Source of the DNA: VRUE01 sp963747765
GTDB lineage: Bacteria; Actinomycetota; Thermoleophilia; Solirubrobacterales; 70-9
Length of the DNA stretch: 64,000 nucleotides
Reading direction: 5' to 3'
Assembly (NCBI GenBank): GCA_963747765.1
Contig: CAVVGH010000008.1
Location: 62,001-126,000 of the forward strand
The position numbers and the translations under genes are program-made. The notes below the pieces were generated by a model. The model was not told the origin of the DNA and made no database searches. It was given only the letters and a program-made list of their open reading frames with translations. Shown here in pieces: positions 1 to 10,091 of the stretch. How positions within the stretch are numbered: the stretch's first letter is position 1; each line of letters begins with the position of its first letter.

Positions 1-544
1 GGCAGAGCGCCGCGCCACGCTCGAATCGCTCGAGTCGCGAGAACAGGCGCTGGGCGACAACCTCGCCTCGATCTCCTCCGAGATCGCCAGCTCGGGTGGC
101 CCGGTACCGGTCACCGCGCCGGCCCCGCTCACGCCTGGCGAGATCGCCAGCTACATCTCCGAAAGCCAGGCGAGCGTGCCAAGCGGTGCGCCCTCGGCCG
201 TTGCGGCCGCGATCGAAGCGGCGAACTCGATCGCCACGACCCCCTACATCTGGGGTGGCGGCCACGGCTCCTTCAGCTCGTCCGGCTACGACTGCTCGGG
301 CGCCGTCAGCTTCGCCCTGCACGGCGGCGGCTTCCTCGAAAGCCCGCTCGACTCGACTGGGCTGGAGACCTGGGGCGAACCGGGACCGGGTCATTGGATC
401 ACGGTCTACGCGAACGCCGGCCACGCCTGGATGACGATTGCCGGCCTCGCCTTCGACACCGTGGGGGGCCCGGGCCCGCGCTGGCATTCCTCGCCGGTCG
501 ACTCCACCGCGGGCTTCATCGCCCGCCACCCAAGCGGCTACTGA
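1..544 (+). CDS. NlpC/P60-like (C40) cell-wall peptidase, 5' truncated
   Basis: The window opens inside this gene; the frame is open from base 2 to the TGA at 542-544, about 180 residues. It begins with a charged Leu/Glu/Arg/Gln-rich stretch that looks like coiled coil, then a Ser/Pro/Gly linker, then a domain with TPYIWGGGH, the nucleophile motif GYDCSG and a later GHAWM that could supply the catalytic His. These are hallmarks of NlpC/P60 peptidases, secreted enzymes that cut peptidoglycan peptides; actinobacterial members often carry an N-terminal coiled coil. Signal peptide and start lie outside the window. The fold call rests on motifs only. Confidence 0.7.
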   Translation, partial: AERRATLESLESREQALGDNLASISSEIASSGGPVPVTAPAPLTPGEIASYISESQASVPSGAPSAVAAAIEAANSIATTPYIWGGGHGSFSSSGYDCSGAVSFALHGGGFLESPLDSTGLETWGEPGPGHWITVYANAGHAWMTIAGLAFDTVGGPGPRWHSSPVDSTAGFIARHPSGY

Positions 545-662
545 TCTTCGGCGGGCCAGCGGCGAAGCCGCCCCGCTGAGGCCCGGAGGGCAGTCGGGGA
601 AGGCGCGGTACAGGCGTGCGGAACCGCATGGGCGTCGGCCGGTCAACTGTCGTTCGGACGCC

Positions 663-2054
663 TCAAGAGGGGGGCTCGGCAGCCTCGACCGGGTGGCCGA
701 GCTCCTGCCAGGTGCCGACCCCTCCCCTGGCGACATGGATGACGGAGTCGAACCCCTCACGCTGCAGGATCGAGGCGGCCAGGCCGCTTCGCTTGCCGCC
801 CTTGCAGATGGCCGCCACGGCCCGGTCTCGCGGGACCTCGCCAAGCCGCTTCGGCAGCTCTCCATAGGGGATGTGGAGCGAGTCGGGAATGTGCCCCTCG
901 GCGAACTCATCGCCGCCGCGCACGTCCAGCACCAACGGGGCGCCGTCGCCCGCCAGGCGCTCGGCAAGCTCGCCGGGGCCGATCAGCTGGATTCGCTGCA
1001 CGGGTCGCTCCTCGGCGCGCCAGGCGGTCATCCCGCCGCCCAGGAAGCCGCGCACCCTGAGGCCAACCGCCGCCAGCAGCTCGGCGGCCTGCAGCTCGTT
1101 GCCGTCGGAGGCGGCGACCACGACCAGTTCCGCGTTCGGCGCCACGACCTGGGCAACCTTGGTGGCGAAGCCCGTGTCGTAGCCGGAGGCGCTGATCGCG
1201 CCCGGAATGTGGGCCTCGTCGAACTGTTCGTTGGTTCGCGAGTCGACCGCCTGGGCGCCCTCGGCGATCGCTGCCTCGAAGCGGCGGGGAGTCAGCCGCG
1301 CAGGGCCGCCGATCGCTTCGATCAGTGGGCCGCGGTTGAGCGTCACGATGTGCTCGACGTTGGGCGGGCGGTCGCCGAGCGTCGCCACCGCGTCCTCGAC
1401 GAACTCCTCCTCGCTGGCGAAGGCCAGCGCCCGGTTGTGGCGGCGCTCGAAGCCGATCGTCGAGGAGGCCTTCAGATCGATTCCGGAGCTCCCGCAGAGC
1501 GACCCGCCGAGGTGCCCGGGCCAGACCTCGACGTCGTCCGGCAGCCTCAGCAGCCGGTCGTGGAGCGAGTGAAAGATGCCGGCGGCGCCCTCTCGCGAGT
1601 CGATCGCCAGGTCGGGGCGGGCGACGTCGCCCACAAACAGGGAGTCGCCGGTCAGGATCGCCACCGGGTCCCCGCCGCGGCTCAAGTCGCGCAGCAGGAA
1701 GGAGGTGTGCTCGGGCCGGTGGCCGGGGGTGTGGATCGCCTCCACGGTCGTCTGGCCGATCTGCAGCGTCCAGCCGTCGGCGATCGCCTCGTGCTCGTAC
1801 TCGACCCGCGCCAGCTCGTGGATGTGGATCGTCGCACCGGTGGAGCGGGCGAGCCGGCCGTGCCCGGACACGTGGTCGGCGTGGTTGTGGGTCTCCAGCA
1901 CGTGCTCGATCCCCACGCCGTGCAGCCGGCTCAGCTGCAGGTAGGGGTCGATGTCCCACTGCGGGTCGACCACCGCGGCGACGCCGGCGTCCGCATCGCC
2001 GACCAGGTAGGAGGCGCAGCCGAGATCCTCGTGGATGACTTGACGGAAGAGCAT
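663..2054 (-). CDS. MBL-fold hydrolase with two rhodanese domains
   Basis: 463 residues. The N-terminal metallo-beta-lactamase domain carries the metal motif HNHADH (residues 56-61), a later GHRPEH and LTGDSLFVGD, as in glyoxalase II and persulfide dioxygenase relatives. Two rhodanese domains follow. The first (about 265-360) has VDSRTNEQFDEAHIPGA but no Cys at the active-site loop (VVVAASDGNE), so it is probably inactive. The second (about 370-455) keeps the loop CKGGKRS. Proteins of this architecture handle sulfane sulfur such as glutathione- or mycothiol-type persulfides; the exact substrate is inference. It is divergent from acsA with 74 bp between, so the two probably share a promoter region. 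Confidence 0.88.
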   Translation of the reverse strand: MLFRQVIHEDLGCASYLVGDADAGVAAVVDPQWDIDPYLQLSRLHGVGIEHVLETHNHADHVSGHGRLARSTGATIHIHELARVEYEHEAIADGWTLQIGQTTVEAIHTPGHRPEHTSFLLRDLSRGGDPVAILTGDSLFVGDVARPDLAIDSREGAAGIFHSLHDRLLRLPDDVEVWPGHLGGSLCGSSGIDLKASSTIGFERRHNRALAFASEEEFVEDAVATLGDRPPNVEHIVTLNRGPLIEAIGGPARLTPRRFEAAIAEGAQAVDSRTNEQFDEAHIPGAISASGYDTGFATKVAQVVAPNAELVVVAASDGNELQAAELLAAVGLRVRGFLGGGMTAWRAEERPVQRIQLIGPGELAERLAGDGAPLVLDVRGGDEFAEGHIPDSLHIPYGELPKRLGEVPRDRAVAAICKGGKRSGLAASILQREGFDSVIHVARGGVGTWQELGHPVEAAEPPS

Positions 2055-2128
2055 CGTGTCTCCCTCGGCCGCCCGGATGCGCCGAGCGGGTACGGTTCGC
2101 CCAGATTAGCGGCCGAGGAAGGAGCGGC

Positions 2129-4111
<1,983 letters not shown>

Positions 4112-4170
4112 CTTCACGCCTAACGCAGCACCCCGGCTTTCCGCCTAACGCAGCACCCCGGCATCACGCT

Positions 4171-4341
4171 CAAACCCTCCGTCCCGACTTCCCGCCCGAA
4201 CCCTCCGTTCCGACTTCCCGCCCGAACCCTCCGTCCCGCCTTCCCGCCCGAACCCTCCGTCCCGCCTTCCCGCCCGAACCCTCCGTCCCGCCTTCCCGCC
4301 CGAACCCTCCGTCCCGACTTCCCGCCCGAACCCTCCGTTCG
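4171..4341. repeat. 26-bp tandem array
   Basis: Six full units of exactly 26 bp start at 4171, 4197, 4223, 4249, 4275 and 4301; a seventh, partial unit at 4327 runs straight into the first 47-nt palindrome. Each unit begins CGAACCCTCCGT and ends TTCCCGCC; units differ at one to three bases. Upstream, CGCCTAACGCAGCACCCC occurs twice, 25 bp apart (4117, 4142). There are no spacers, so it is not CRISPR. It lies in the 738-bp gap after acsA. Confidence 0.9.
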
Positions 4342-4446
4342 TCATTTGTACCGCTCAGCGACACAGACAGCGAACGGAGTCTCGCCCCCGCCTTCCAGAG
4401 CACTCCGTTCGTCTTTTGTGTCGCTCAGCGACACAAATAGCGAACG
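4333..4446 (-). repeat. Composite repeat module C: two 47-nt palindromes, 70-nt period
   Basis: The first copy is 4333-4379 (arms CTCCGTTCG and CGAACGGAG); the second starts at 4403 and its right arm decays after CGAACG at 4446. The start-to-start distance is 70 nt, as in every other pair in the window. From here to about 4620 degenerate direct copies of ATTGCCGGACGCGC (near 4475, 4508, 4551) fill the gap. No gene is credible between 4112 and 4849. Confidence 0.85.
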
Positions 4447-4647
4447 CACGAGAGCCAAGTGCCTGGGACGGGCGAGTGCCGGACGCGCCATACGAGGCGA
4501 GCGCCGCATTGCCGGACGCGCTACGAGAGGTGAATGCCTGAGAGGGCCACATTGCCGGACGCGCGACAAGGGACGAGTGCCTGGTAGGGGCGATTGCCGG
4601 ACCGGCAGGAGGGGCCGTCAGGTTGCGGCCCGGACTTGGCAGCTGAC

Positions 4648-4823
4648 GCGTATCCGGTTCGCTCCAACTCGCTCGTTGTGCGCCCGCTGGTCACTTTTTC
4701 CCCGCGGGCGGTGGTCAAAAGACCATTCGATGAAGAAACCGGGGCCTCAGCCCAGCGCGTCGCTGCTTTGATCGGAGGGGATCCCGGGCAAAGCCGGCGC
4801 GCCCTGGAGCGAGCCGGATACGC
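4648..4823. repeat. 176-bp segment bounded by 18-nt inverted repeats
   Basis: GCGTATCCGGTTCGCTCC at 4648-4665 is matched in inverse orientation by 4806-4823 with one mismatch. The same TATCCGGTTCGCTCCA string recurs at 27717, and related CCGGATA strings sit at the left end of the composite repeat near 34416 and 49513. The interior holds no convincing gene. It may be a miniature inverted-repeat element or a rearranged repeat end. Confidence 0.5.
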
Positions 4824-4849
4824 ATCTGGCAGGTACGGATTCCGGTCGC

Positions 4850-5662
4850 TCAGGACGGGGATTCGCGTCGCTCGACCAGGCGGCTGACCGACACCTGCAG
4901 CGCGTTGAGCTGCGACTGGATCTCTTCGAGCTGGCTAAGTGCGGCGGCCTCCGGCGACACCTCGCCGGCCTCCAGCAGCGCCTGCGCCTCGCTGATCTCG
5001 GGGCCGAGGAAGCGTTGCGCGACCGCGCCCGTGAGCAGTGCCACGAAGGAGATGCCGACGATCACCACGGTCACGGCGACGATCTGCCCGCCGGTGGTCG
5101 TCGGGTAGATGCTGGAGCCCAGCGTCGTCATCGAGGTGACCGCCCAGTAGATCCCGTCCCAGGCGTTCAGGTGCTGGTTCTGCTTCTCAAAGCCGACGAA
5201 GAGCGCGCCCCCCGCGATCGTCGTCAGCACGGCGAGGAGCGCCGCGAAGTGCAGCCCCCGCAGCGAGAAGAGCTGGCGCGACACCTCGGCGAGGCGGAGG
5301 AGGCGGAGGAGGCGGAGCAGTCGCAGCACCCGCAGGCCCTGCAGTCCCGGCGGCAGGACGGGTGGGGTGAGGAACACGATGACCAGGTCAAGTGGGTGGT
5401 GGCGCAGCCAGGTGCGCCGTTCGGGCACCACGGCCATCATCACCACCAGCTCGACTGCAAACGCAACCCAGATGATCCAGTTGAGCGCGTGCGCGACGGT
5501 CTCCAGGGCCCCGCCGGGATGGGACTCGCCGATAGCCACAGCTGGGATCGTCAGGGCCGAGGCGAGCAGGATCGGGGGATTGAGGATCTTGGCGACGCGA
5601 GTGCTGCGCGCATCCATCCCCGGCTCGTAGCGCACGGGTTTCTCGATGGCATTGGCGCCCAT
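4850..5662 (-). CDS. Voltage-gated ion channel, Kch-like, atypical filter
   Basis: 270 residues with the six-helix plan of single-domain voltage-gated cation channels. A short charged N-terminus is followed by hydrophobic helices, an S4-like helix with Arg at every third position (GLRVLRLLRLLRLLRL), a pore helix (WDGIYWAVTSMTTL), a last hydrophobic helix, and a Glu/Gln/Leu-rich C-terminus likely to form a coiled coil. The selectivity filter reads TTLGSSIYPTT where potassium channels have TVGYGD: both filter aromatic and Asp are missing and the loop appears one residue shorter. Ion selectivity therefore cannot be assumed. It is divergent from marR at 5872. Confidence 0.8.
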   Translation of the reverse strand: MGANAIEKPVRYEPGMDARSTRVAKILNPPILLASALTIPAVAIGESHPGGALETVAHALNWIIWVAFAVELVVMMAVVPERRTWLRHHPLDLVIVFLTPPVLPPGLQGLRVLRLLRLLRLLRLAEVSRQLFSLRGLHFAALLAVLTTIAGGALFVGFEKQNQHLNAWDGIYWAVTSMTTLGSSIYPTTTGGQIVAVTVVIVGISFVALLTGAVAQRFLGPEISEAQALLEAGEVSPEAAALSQLEEIQSQLNALQVSVSRLVERRESPS

Positions 5663-5671
5663 CCGCGTCTA

Positions 5672-5769
5672 CTTCGACGCCGGTGCCCGGTCGCCTACCG
5701 CGCTGGCGTGCGCCACCTGGTGGGCGGCTCCGCTCCGGCGTCCGCTTCGACGCCGGTGCCCGGTCGCCT
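5672..5769. repeat. 25-nt direct repeat pair
   Basis: A 25-nt sequence beginning CTTCGACGCCGGTGCC occurs at 5672-5696 and 5745-5769, exact in both copies, between the divergent channel and marR genes. Confidence 0.8.
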
Positions 5770-5843
5770 CTCGGCTGCGGTCCCTTCCCCGGCTTTCCGG
5801 TGTGCCTTTCATGCCGATCTGGTCCGAAAGGGGCACCGGAAGA

Positions 5844-5858
5844 TAGTTTGCTAAACTA
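5844..5858. promoter_or_regulatory. Likely MarR operator
   Basis: TAGTTT-GCT-AAACTA is a perfect 6+6 inverted repeat ending 13 nt before the marR start codon, in a locally AT-rich island. Position and symmetry fit an autoregulatory operator covering the promoter of the marR-MFS pair. Confidence 0.6.
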
Positions 5859-5871
5859 ATTACCAAGGCTA

Positions 5872-6324
5872 ATGATCCAGGTTGCCACGGACACGACACT
5901 CACCGGCTCGGCCGCGCGGTTGCGGCTGGCGATCGTGCGCACGGCGCGGCGACTGCGGCAGGAGGCCGCCGCGGCAGACGGGCAGCTGACGCCCACCGCG
6001 GCCTCGGCCCTGGCGACCGTCGAACGCCATGGCCCGCTGACGCCCAGCGAGCTGGCGGAGATCGAGCGCGTCAAGCGGCCGACCGCAACCCGCACGCTGG
6101 GTGTTCTGAGCGAGGCCGGACTGGTCGACCGCTCCCCCGACCCCGCCGACGGGCGCAGCCTTCTGGTCAGCATCACCGCCGACGGGCGCGAGCGGCTGCG
6201 CCGCATGCGCAGCCGCAAGAACGCTTACCTGGCCCGTCGCATGCGCGACCTTCCAGATCGCGACGTGGAGACCCTCGAGCGGGCCGCCGAGATCCTCGAG
6301 GGGATCCTGGAGGGCCGGTCTTGA
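5872..6324 (+). CDS. MarR-family transcriptional regulator
   Basis: 150 residues with a winged-helix core: GPLTPSELAEIERVKRPTA as the helix-turn-helix region, then the wing DPADGRSLLVSITADGRERL. MarR proteins are dimeric repressors released by small lipophilic ligands. Here the gene precedes and overlaps an MFS exporter by 4 nt, the classic arrangement for a ligand-induced efflux pump. The start is the ATG at 5872, just after the palindrome at 5844-5858. Confidence 0.92.
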   Translation: MIQVATDTTLTGSAARLRLAIVRTARRLRQEAAAADGQLTPTAASALATVERHGPLTPSELAEIERVKRPTATRTLGVLSEAGLVDRSPDPADGRSLLVSITADGRERLRRMRSRKNAYLARRMRDLPDRDVETLERAAEILEGILEGRS

Positions 6325-7592
6325 GCGCCGGCCTGCGCCGCGGCTTCGACTCGCTCTCGGTCCCCAACTACCGTCGCTACTTCGCAGGGCAGATCGTCTC
6401 GGTCTCGGGGAACTGGATGCAGATGGTCGCGGAGATCTGGCTGGTGCTCTCGCTCACCCGCAGTGGGCTCGCGGTGGGGGGAACCACCGCCCTCCAGTTC
6501 CTGCCGATCCTGCTGTTCGGGGCCTGGGGCGGGGTTCTCGCCGACCGCTTCTCCAAGCGGCGCCTGCTGATGGTCACCCAGGCCCTGATGGGCCTGCCGG
6601 CGATTGCCCTGTTGGCGGTGACGATGGCGGGCGTGGTCGCGCCCTGGATGGTGTTCGTGCTCGTCTTCGTGCGCGGCACCGTCAACGCGGTCGACAACCC
6701 GACCCGCCAGAGCTTCGCGATCGAGATGGTCGGGCCCGATCGGGTGGTGAATGCGGTCGGACTCAACAGCGTGCTGATCCAATCGGCGCGCCTGATCGGA
6801 CCGGCCCTGGCCGGAGTGCTGATCGCCATTGGCGGGGTGGAGCCGTGCTTTGCCGTCAACGTCCTCACCTTCGCGGCGATGATCCTCGCGCTCTGGCGCA
6901 TGGAGCCGGCCGAGCTCCGTACGCCGCCGCGCGTCGAGCGCCACCCCGGCGCGGTGCGGGCGGGGCTGCGCTACGTGCGCGACACCCCGGAGCTGGCCAC
7001 CCCCCTCGCGCTGATGGCGCTGGTCGGCACCCTCGGCCTCAACTTCCAGGTCATCCTGCCGCTGCTGGCGCGGCTCAGCTTCGACGGCGGGCCGTCCACC
7101 TACGCGACCCTGGTCTCGGCGATGGGGATGGGATCGGTGATCGGGGCTCTCGCGACGGGGATGCGCCGTCGCACCGGTCCGGGCCTGATCGCCGCTGCGG
7201 CACTGGCCTTCGGGCTCCTCGCGCTGCTTGCCGCCCTGATGCCGAGCCTGATGCTCGAGATCCCCGTGCTGGCCCTGCTGGGCGCATCGGCGGTCACCTT
7301 CGCCGCCGGGATCAACTCCTCCCTGCAACTCGACGCGCGACCGGAGATGCGCGGCAGGGTGATGGCCCTCTACTCGGTCGTCTTCCTCGGCTCGACTCCG
7401 ATCGGCGCGCCGCTGGCCGGCTGGCTGTCGGAAACGTACGACCCCCGTGCGGCCCTGCTCCTCGCCGGCGCGGCTGGGGTGGCCGGCGCCTCGGCAGGCT
7501 ACGCCGCGTTTGTCCGGTCGCGATCGCGGATCGTCAGCCAGAACAGCGCCGAGAAGATCGCCACGCCGAGCACGTTGAGGGCGAGCTTGTAG
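6321..7592 (+). CDS. MFS efflux transporter (DHA3-like)
   Basis: 423 residues, about 12 hydrophobic helices. The N-terminus (NYRRYFAGQIVSVSGNWMQ) and the loop 2-3 motif GVLADRFSKRRLL match the enterobactin-exporter/macrolide-efflux branch of MFS. Translation begins at a TTG in a TTGA overlap with the marR stop, so the two are coupled. The last 94 nt overlap the 3' end of the convergent permease gene; the terminal 25 residues or so lack helices and may be read-through past the family's usual end. The substrate is unknown. Confidence 0.9.
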   Translation: MSAGLRRGFDSLSVPNYRRYFAGQIVSVSGNWMQMVAEIWLVLSLTRSGLAVGGTTALQFLPILLFGAWGGVLADRFSKRRLLMVTQALMGLPAIALLAVTMAGVVAPWMVFVLVFVRGTVNAVDNPTRQSFAIEMVGPDRVVNAVGLNSVLIQSARLIGPALAGVLIAIGGVEPCFAVNVLTFAAMILALWRMEPAELRTPPRVERHPGAVRAGLRYVRDTPELATPLALMALVGTLGLNFQVILPLLARLSFDGGPSTYATLVSAMGMGSVIGALATGMRRRTGPGLIAAAALAFGLLALLAALMPSLMLEIPVLALLGASAVTFAAGINSSLQLDARPEMRGRVMALYSVVFLGSTPIGAPLAGWLSETYDPRAALLLAGAAGVAGASAGYAAFVRSRSRIVSQNSAEKIATPSTLRASL

Positions 7593-8617
7593 TCGAGCTC
7601 GACCGAGCCGAAGATGTCGTTGCGGGTCGGACGCGGACCGCTGGGGATCAGGTCGAGCGCGCCGAACAGCCCATCGACGATCAGCGCGGCGATCATCATC
7701 GTGACCAGCATCAGCGCGGTGATCCGCAGGGCGAAGGCGGTCCCGTAGTACTTGCGGTAGGCGGCGACGATCGTCAGCACGACCAGGTCGGCGAAGATGA
7801 AGGCGATCGCCCCGGCGAAGCTGATCCCACCCGACCACAGCACGGCGGCGAGCGGCACGTTGCCGACCGAGCAGACGAAGCTGAGGATCGCGATCAGCGG
7901 CCCGACGACGACGTTCTCGAGCGTGCGCAGCAGCGGCGGCGCGTCGCTGATGAACAGACTGTTGAAGAAGTCGTTGCCGAGCAGGCCGATGAAGCCGGCC
8001 AGCAGGAAGCCGACCGTGATCTCCTTCCACAGCATCGTCCAGTCGGCGCGGAAGTTGCCGGCCACCTCCGTCCAGGCGGCGGCGGACGTCAGCCGTTCCC
8101 GCAGGGTGGGCGGCCCGTCCCCGCCGCCGTGGTCGTGCACGTGTTCCTCGTGGGCCTGCCGGGCGTGCTCCCGCGCCCGCTCCTCGAGACGCGGCGAGAC
8201 GAAGAGGCGGAGCAGTGCGGCCATCAGCGCGATGAGGATGACGCCGCCGACGTACTCGGCGAGCGTGAACTGCCAGCCGATCAGCACCCACAGCACCAGC
8301 CCCAACTCCCAGACCAGGTTGGTCGAGGCGAACTGGAAGGCGAGCGCGGTCGTCGCCGAAGCGCCCTTTGCGAACAGCGACCTGGCGATCGCAATCGCTG
8401 CATAGGAGCACGACGAAGAGGCCGCTCCGAGCCCGGTCGCCAAGGCGACCGGGCGTGGGCCACTGCCCGACATGGTCGACTCGATCCGCTCGCGCGGCAC
8501 CCAGGCCTGCACGATCGCGGAGATCGCGAAGCCGAGAACCAGGGCCCACCAGACCTCGTAGGCCATCAGGAGAGACTGCTTGAAGCCCTCGCCGATTGTG
8601 CTCACCACGTCAGCCAT
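7499..8617 (-). CDS. DUF318/YraQ-ArsP family permease
   Basis: 372 residues. Two hydrophobic halves are joined by a soluble His/Glu-rich loop (HARQAHEEHVHDHGGGDG, roughly 155-172) that could bind metal. Signature stretches GAASSSCSYAAIA and SFVCSVGNVPLAAVLW belong to the COG0701 permease family, whose ArsP members export trivalent organoarsenicals. The substrate here is inferred only to family level. The gene converges on the MFS gene with a 94-nt overlap; no ArsR-type regulator is adjacent. Confidence 0.88.
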   Translation of the reverse strand: MADVVSTIGEGFKQSLLMAYEVWWALVLGFAISAIVQAWVPRERIESTMSGSGPRPVALATGLGAASSSCSYAAIAIARSLFAKGASATTALAFQFASTNLVWELGLVLWVLIGWQFTLAEYVGGVILIALMAALLRLFVSPRLEERAREHARQAHEEHVHDHGGGDGPPTLRERLTSAAAWTEVAGNFRADWTMLWKEITVGFLLAGFIGLLGNDFFNSLFISDAPPLLRTLENVVVGPLIAILSFVCSVGNVPLAAVLWSGGISFAGAIAFIFADLVVLTIVAAYRKYYGTAFALRITALMLVTMMIAALIVDGLFGALDLIPSGPRPTRNDIFGSVELDYKLALNVLGVAIFSALFWLTIRDRDRTNAA

Positions 8618-8706
8618 GCGCCTTGCCGCTGCATGCTTGCAGGCCGCTCACACGGCGACGTCTCGGCCGCCACCCGGGCCGGGCGTCGGGGCGCGTGCGG
8701 TCGTGC

Positions 8707-8754
8707 GCGTGGCGGGCGTCGGGGGGTGCTGCGTGGCGGGCGTCGGGGGGTGCT
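8707..8754. repeat. 24-bp tandem duplication
   Basis: Two exact 24-bp units starting GCGTGGCGGGCGTCGG at 8707 and 8731 lie in the gap between the permease start and the mtaD 3' end. Confidence 0.85.
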
Positions 8755-8767
8755 GCGTGGATAGGCG

Positions 8768-10021
8768 TCAGGCGATGCCGAGCCCTTGCGCCCGTTCGGC
8801 GGCGCGGGCGAGGATCTCATCGGCGCCCTCGATCTCGCCGCCGCGCATCAGCACGCGGCCGGCGACGACGGTCGTATCGACCACCGAGCCGCTTGCCGCG
8901 TAGACGAGGTCGGACGCCAGGTCGCCGAGCCCCACTGCGTAGGAGTCGCCGCGCAGCAGCAGGAAGTCGGCCGGCGCGCCAGGGCGGAGCGGCTCGTGGC
9001 CGCCGCGGAGCAGCGGGGCGGAGGCGCCCGTGGCGATCCCCAGGGCCTCGGCCGCGGGCAGCACGGTTGCGTCGCCGGTGATGTGGCGTTGCATCAGGGC
9101 GAAGACCTTCAGGTCGGCAAGCAGGTCGAGCGAGTCGTTGGAGCCGGCTCCGTCAGTGCCGAGCCCGATGGCGACGCCCGCCTGGCGCGCGGCGGCGTAG
9201 GGCAGGACGCCGCCCACCGCAAGCTTCATGTTGGCGACCGGGTTGGCAACGACGGTTGACCCCCGCTCCGCGATCAGTGCCAGCTCCTCCGCGCTGAGCC
9301 AGACTCCGTGAGCGAGGACGGTGCGCTCGCCGAGCAGGCCCAGCCGGTCGAGATATGACGCGGGCGGTTCGCCGTGCTCGGCGCGGCAGTCCGCGACCTC
9401 CTTCTCGGTCTCCGCGAGATGGATGTGAAGCGCCGCGCCCCGCTCGGCGGCCTGCTCGCCCGCCCAGCGCAGCAGCTCTTCGCTGACCGTGTAGATCGCG
9501 TGGGGGGCGAGTGCCAGCTCGATTCCCGGCCCGCGGTCGGCGAGCGCGTCGAGCTCGGCGAGGACTCGCGCCTGTGTCTCGGCGGTGCGCCCGTCGGCGT
9601 CGAACAGCGGGCCGCCGATCGTCGCTCGCAGCCCCGCGTCCTCGACCGCCCGGGCGGTCGCCTCCGGCTGCCAGTACATATCCCAGAAGCGGGTCGTGCC
9701 GGTGCGGATCATCTCCACGCAGGCCAGCCGCGTGCCCCAGTAGACGTCCTCGGCGTCGAGCTTGGCCTCGACCGGCCAGACCTTCTCCTGCAGCCAGCGC
9801 ATCAACGGCAGGTCGCCGCCATAGCCGCGGAAGAGCGTCATCGCCGCGTGCGTGTGGCCGTTGATCAGGGGCGCCACCAGCGGCGCCCCCGCCGCGTCGA
9901 GCATCTCGTCGCCGGGCTCGGGAGCCACGTCGGGACCGATTGCCGAGATCGCTCCGTCGCAGCAGCGCAGCCCGACGGTCTCGTCGCCAAGGCGCGCGCC
10001 GCTGACGGCCAGCGGCTTCAC
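8768..10021 (-). CDS. mtaD: 5-methylthioadenosine/S-adenosylhomocysteine deaminase
   Basis: Amidohydrolase of about 417 residues from the GTG at 10021 (VKPLAVSGARLG). An in-frame TTG at 10102 would add 27 low-complexity residues overlapping the upstream gene and is less likely. Metal and catalytic motifs are INGHTHAAMTLFRGYGGD, the His of LHIHLAETEKE, VLAHGVWLS, and GLGTDGAGSNDSLDLL. The family deaminates methylthioadenosine, SAH or related purines to the inosine forms. It follows directly after an MTAP-family phosphorylase on the same strand, so the pair suggests methylthioadenosine recycling by way of methylthioinosine. Confidence 0.88.
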   Translation of the reverse strand: MKPLAVSGARLGDETVGLRCCDGAISAIGPDVAPEPGDEMLDAAGAPLVAPLINGHTHAAMTLFRGYGGDLPLMRWLQEKVWPVEAKLDAEDVYWGTRLACVEMIRTGTTRFWDMYWQPEATARAVEDAGLRATIGGPLFDADGRTAETQARVLAELDALADRGPGIELALAPHAIYTVSEELLRWAGEQAAERGAALHIHLAETEKEVADCRAEHGEPPASYLDRLGLLGERTVLAHGVWLSAEELALIAERGSTVVANPVANMKLAVGGVLPYAAARQAGVAIGLGTDGAGSNDSLDLLADLKVFALMQRHITGDATVLPAAEALGIATGASAPLLRGGHEPLRPGAPADFLLLRGDSYAVGLGDLASDLVYAASGSVVDTTVVAGRVLMRGGEIEGADEILARAAERAQGLGIA

Positions 10022-10091
10022 TGGCTCTCCACTTGTCGATGGTGCCGCACGCCCTGGTCGGGCTGGGGCACCGGGCTGAGGGGAGCGGCCC

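Noticed and set aside
4171..4341. Possible CRISPR array
   Set aside because: Units are contiguous with no spacers, and no cas genes are in the window.
4346..4771. Open frames inside the composite repeats (also 15849-16289, 22762-24666, 48951-49223) that give similar peptides
   Set aside because: The shared peptides come from the shared DNA hairpins read in different frames; frames differ between copies and no ribosome site is present.
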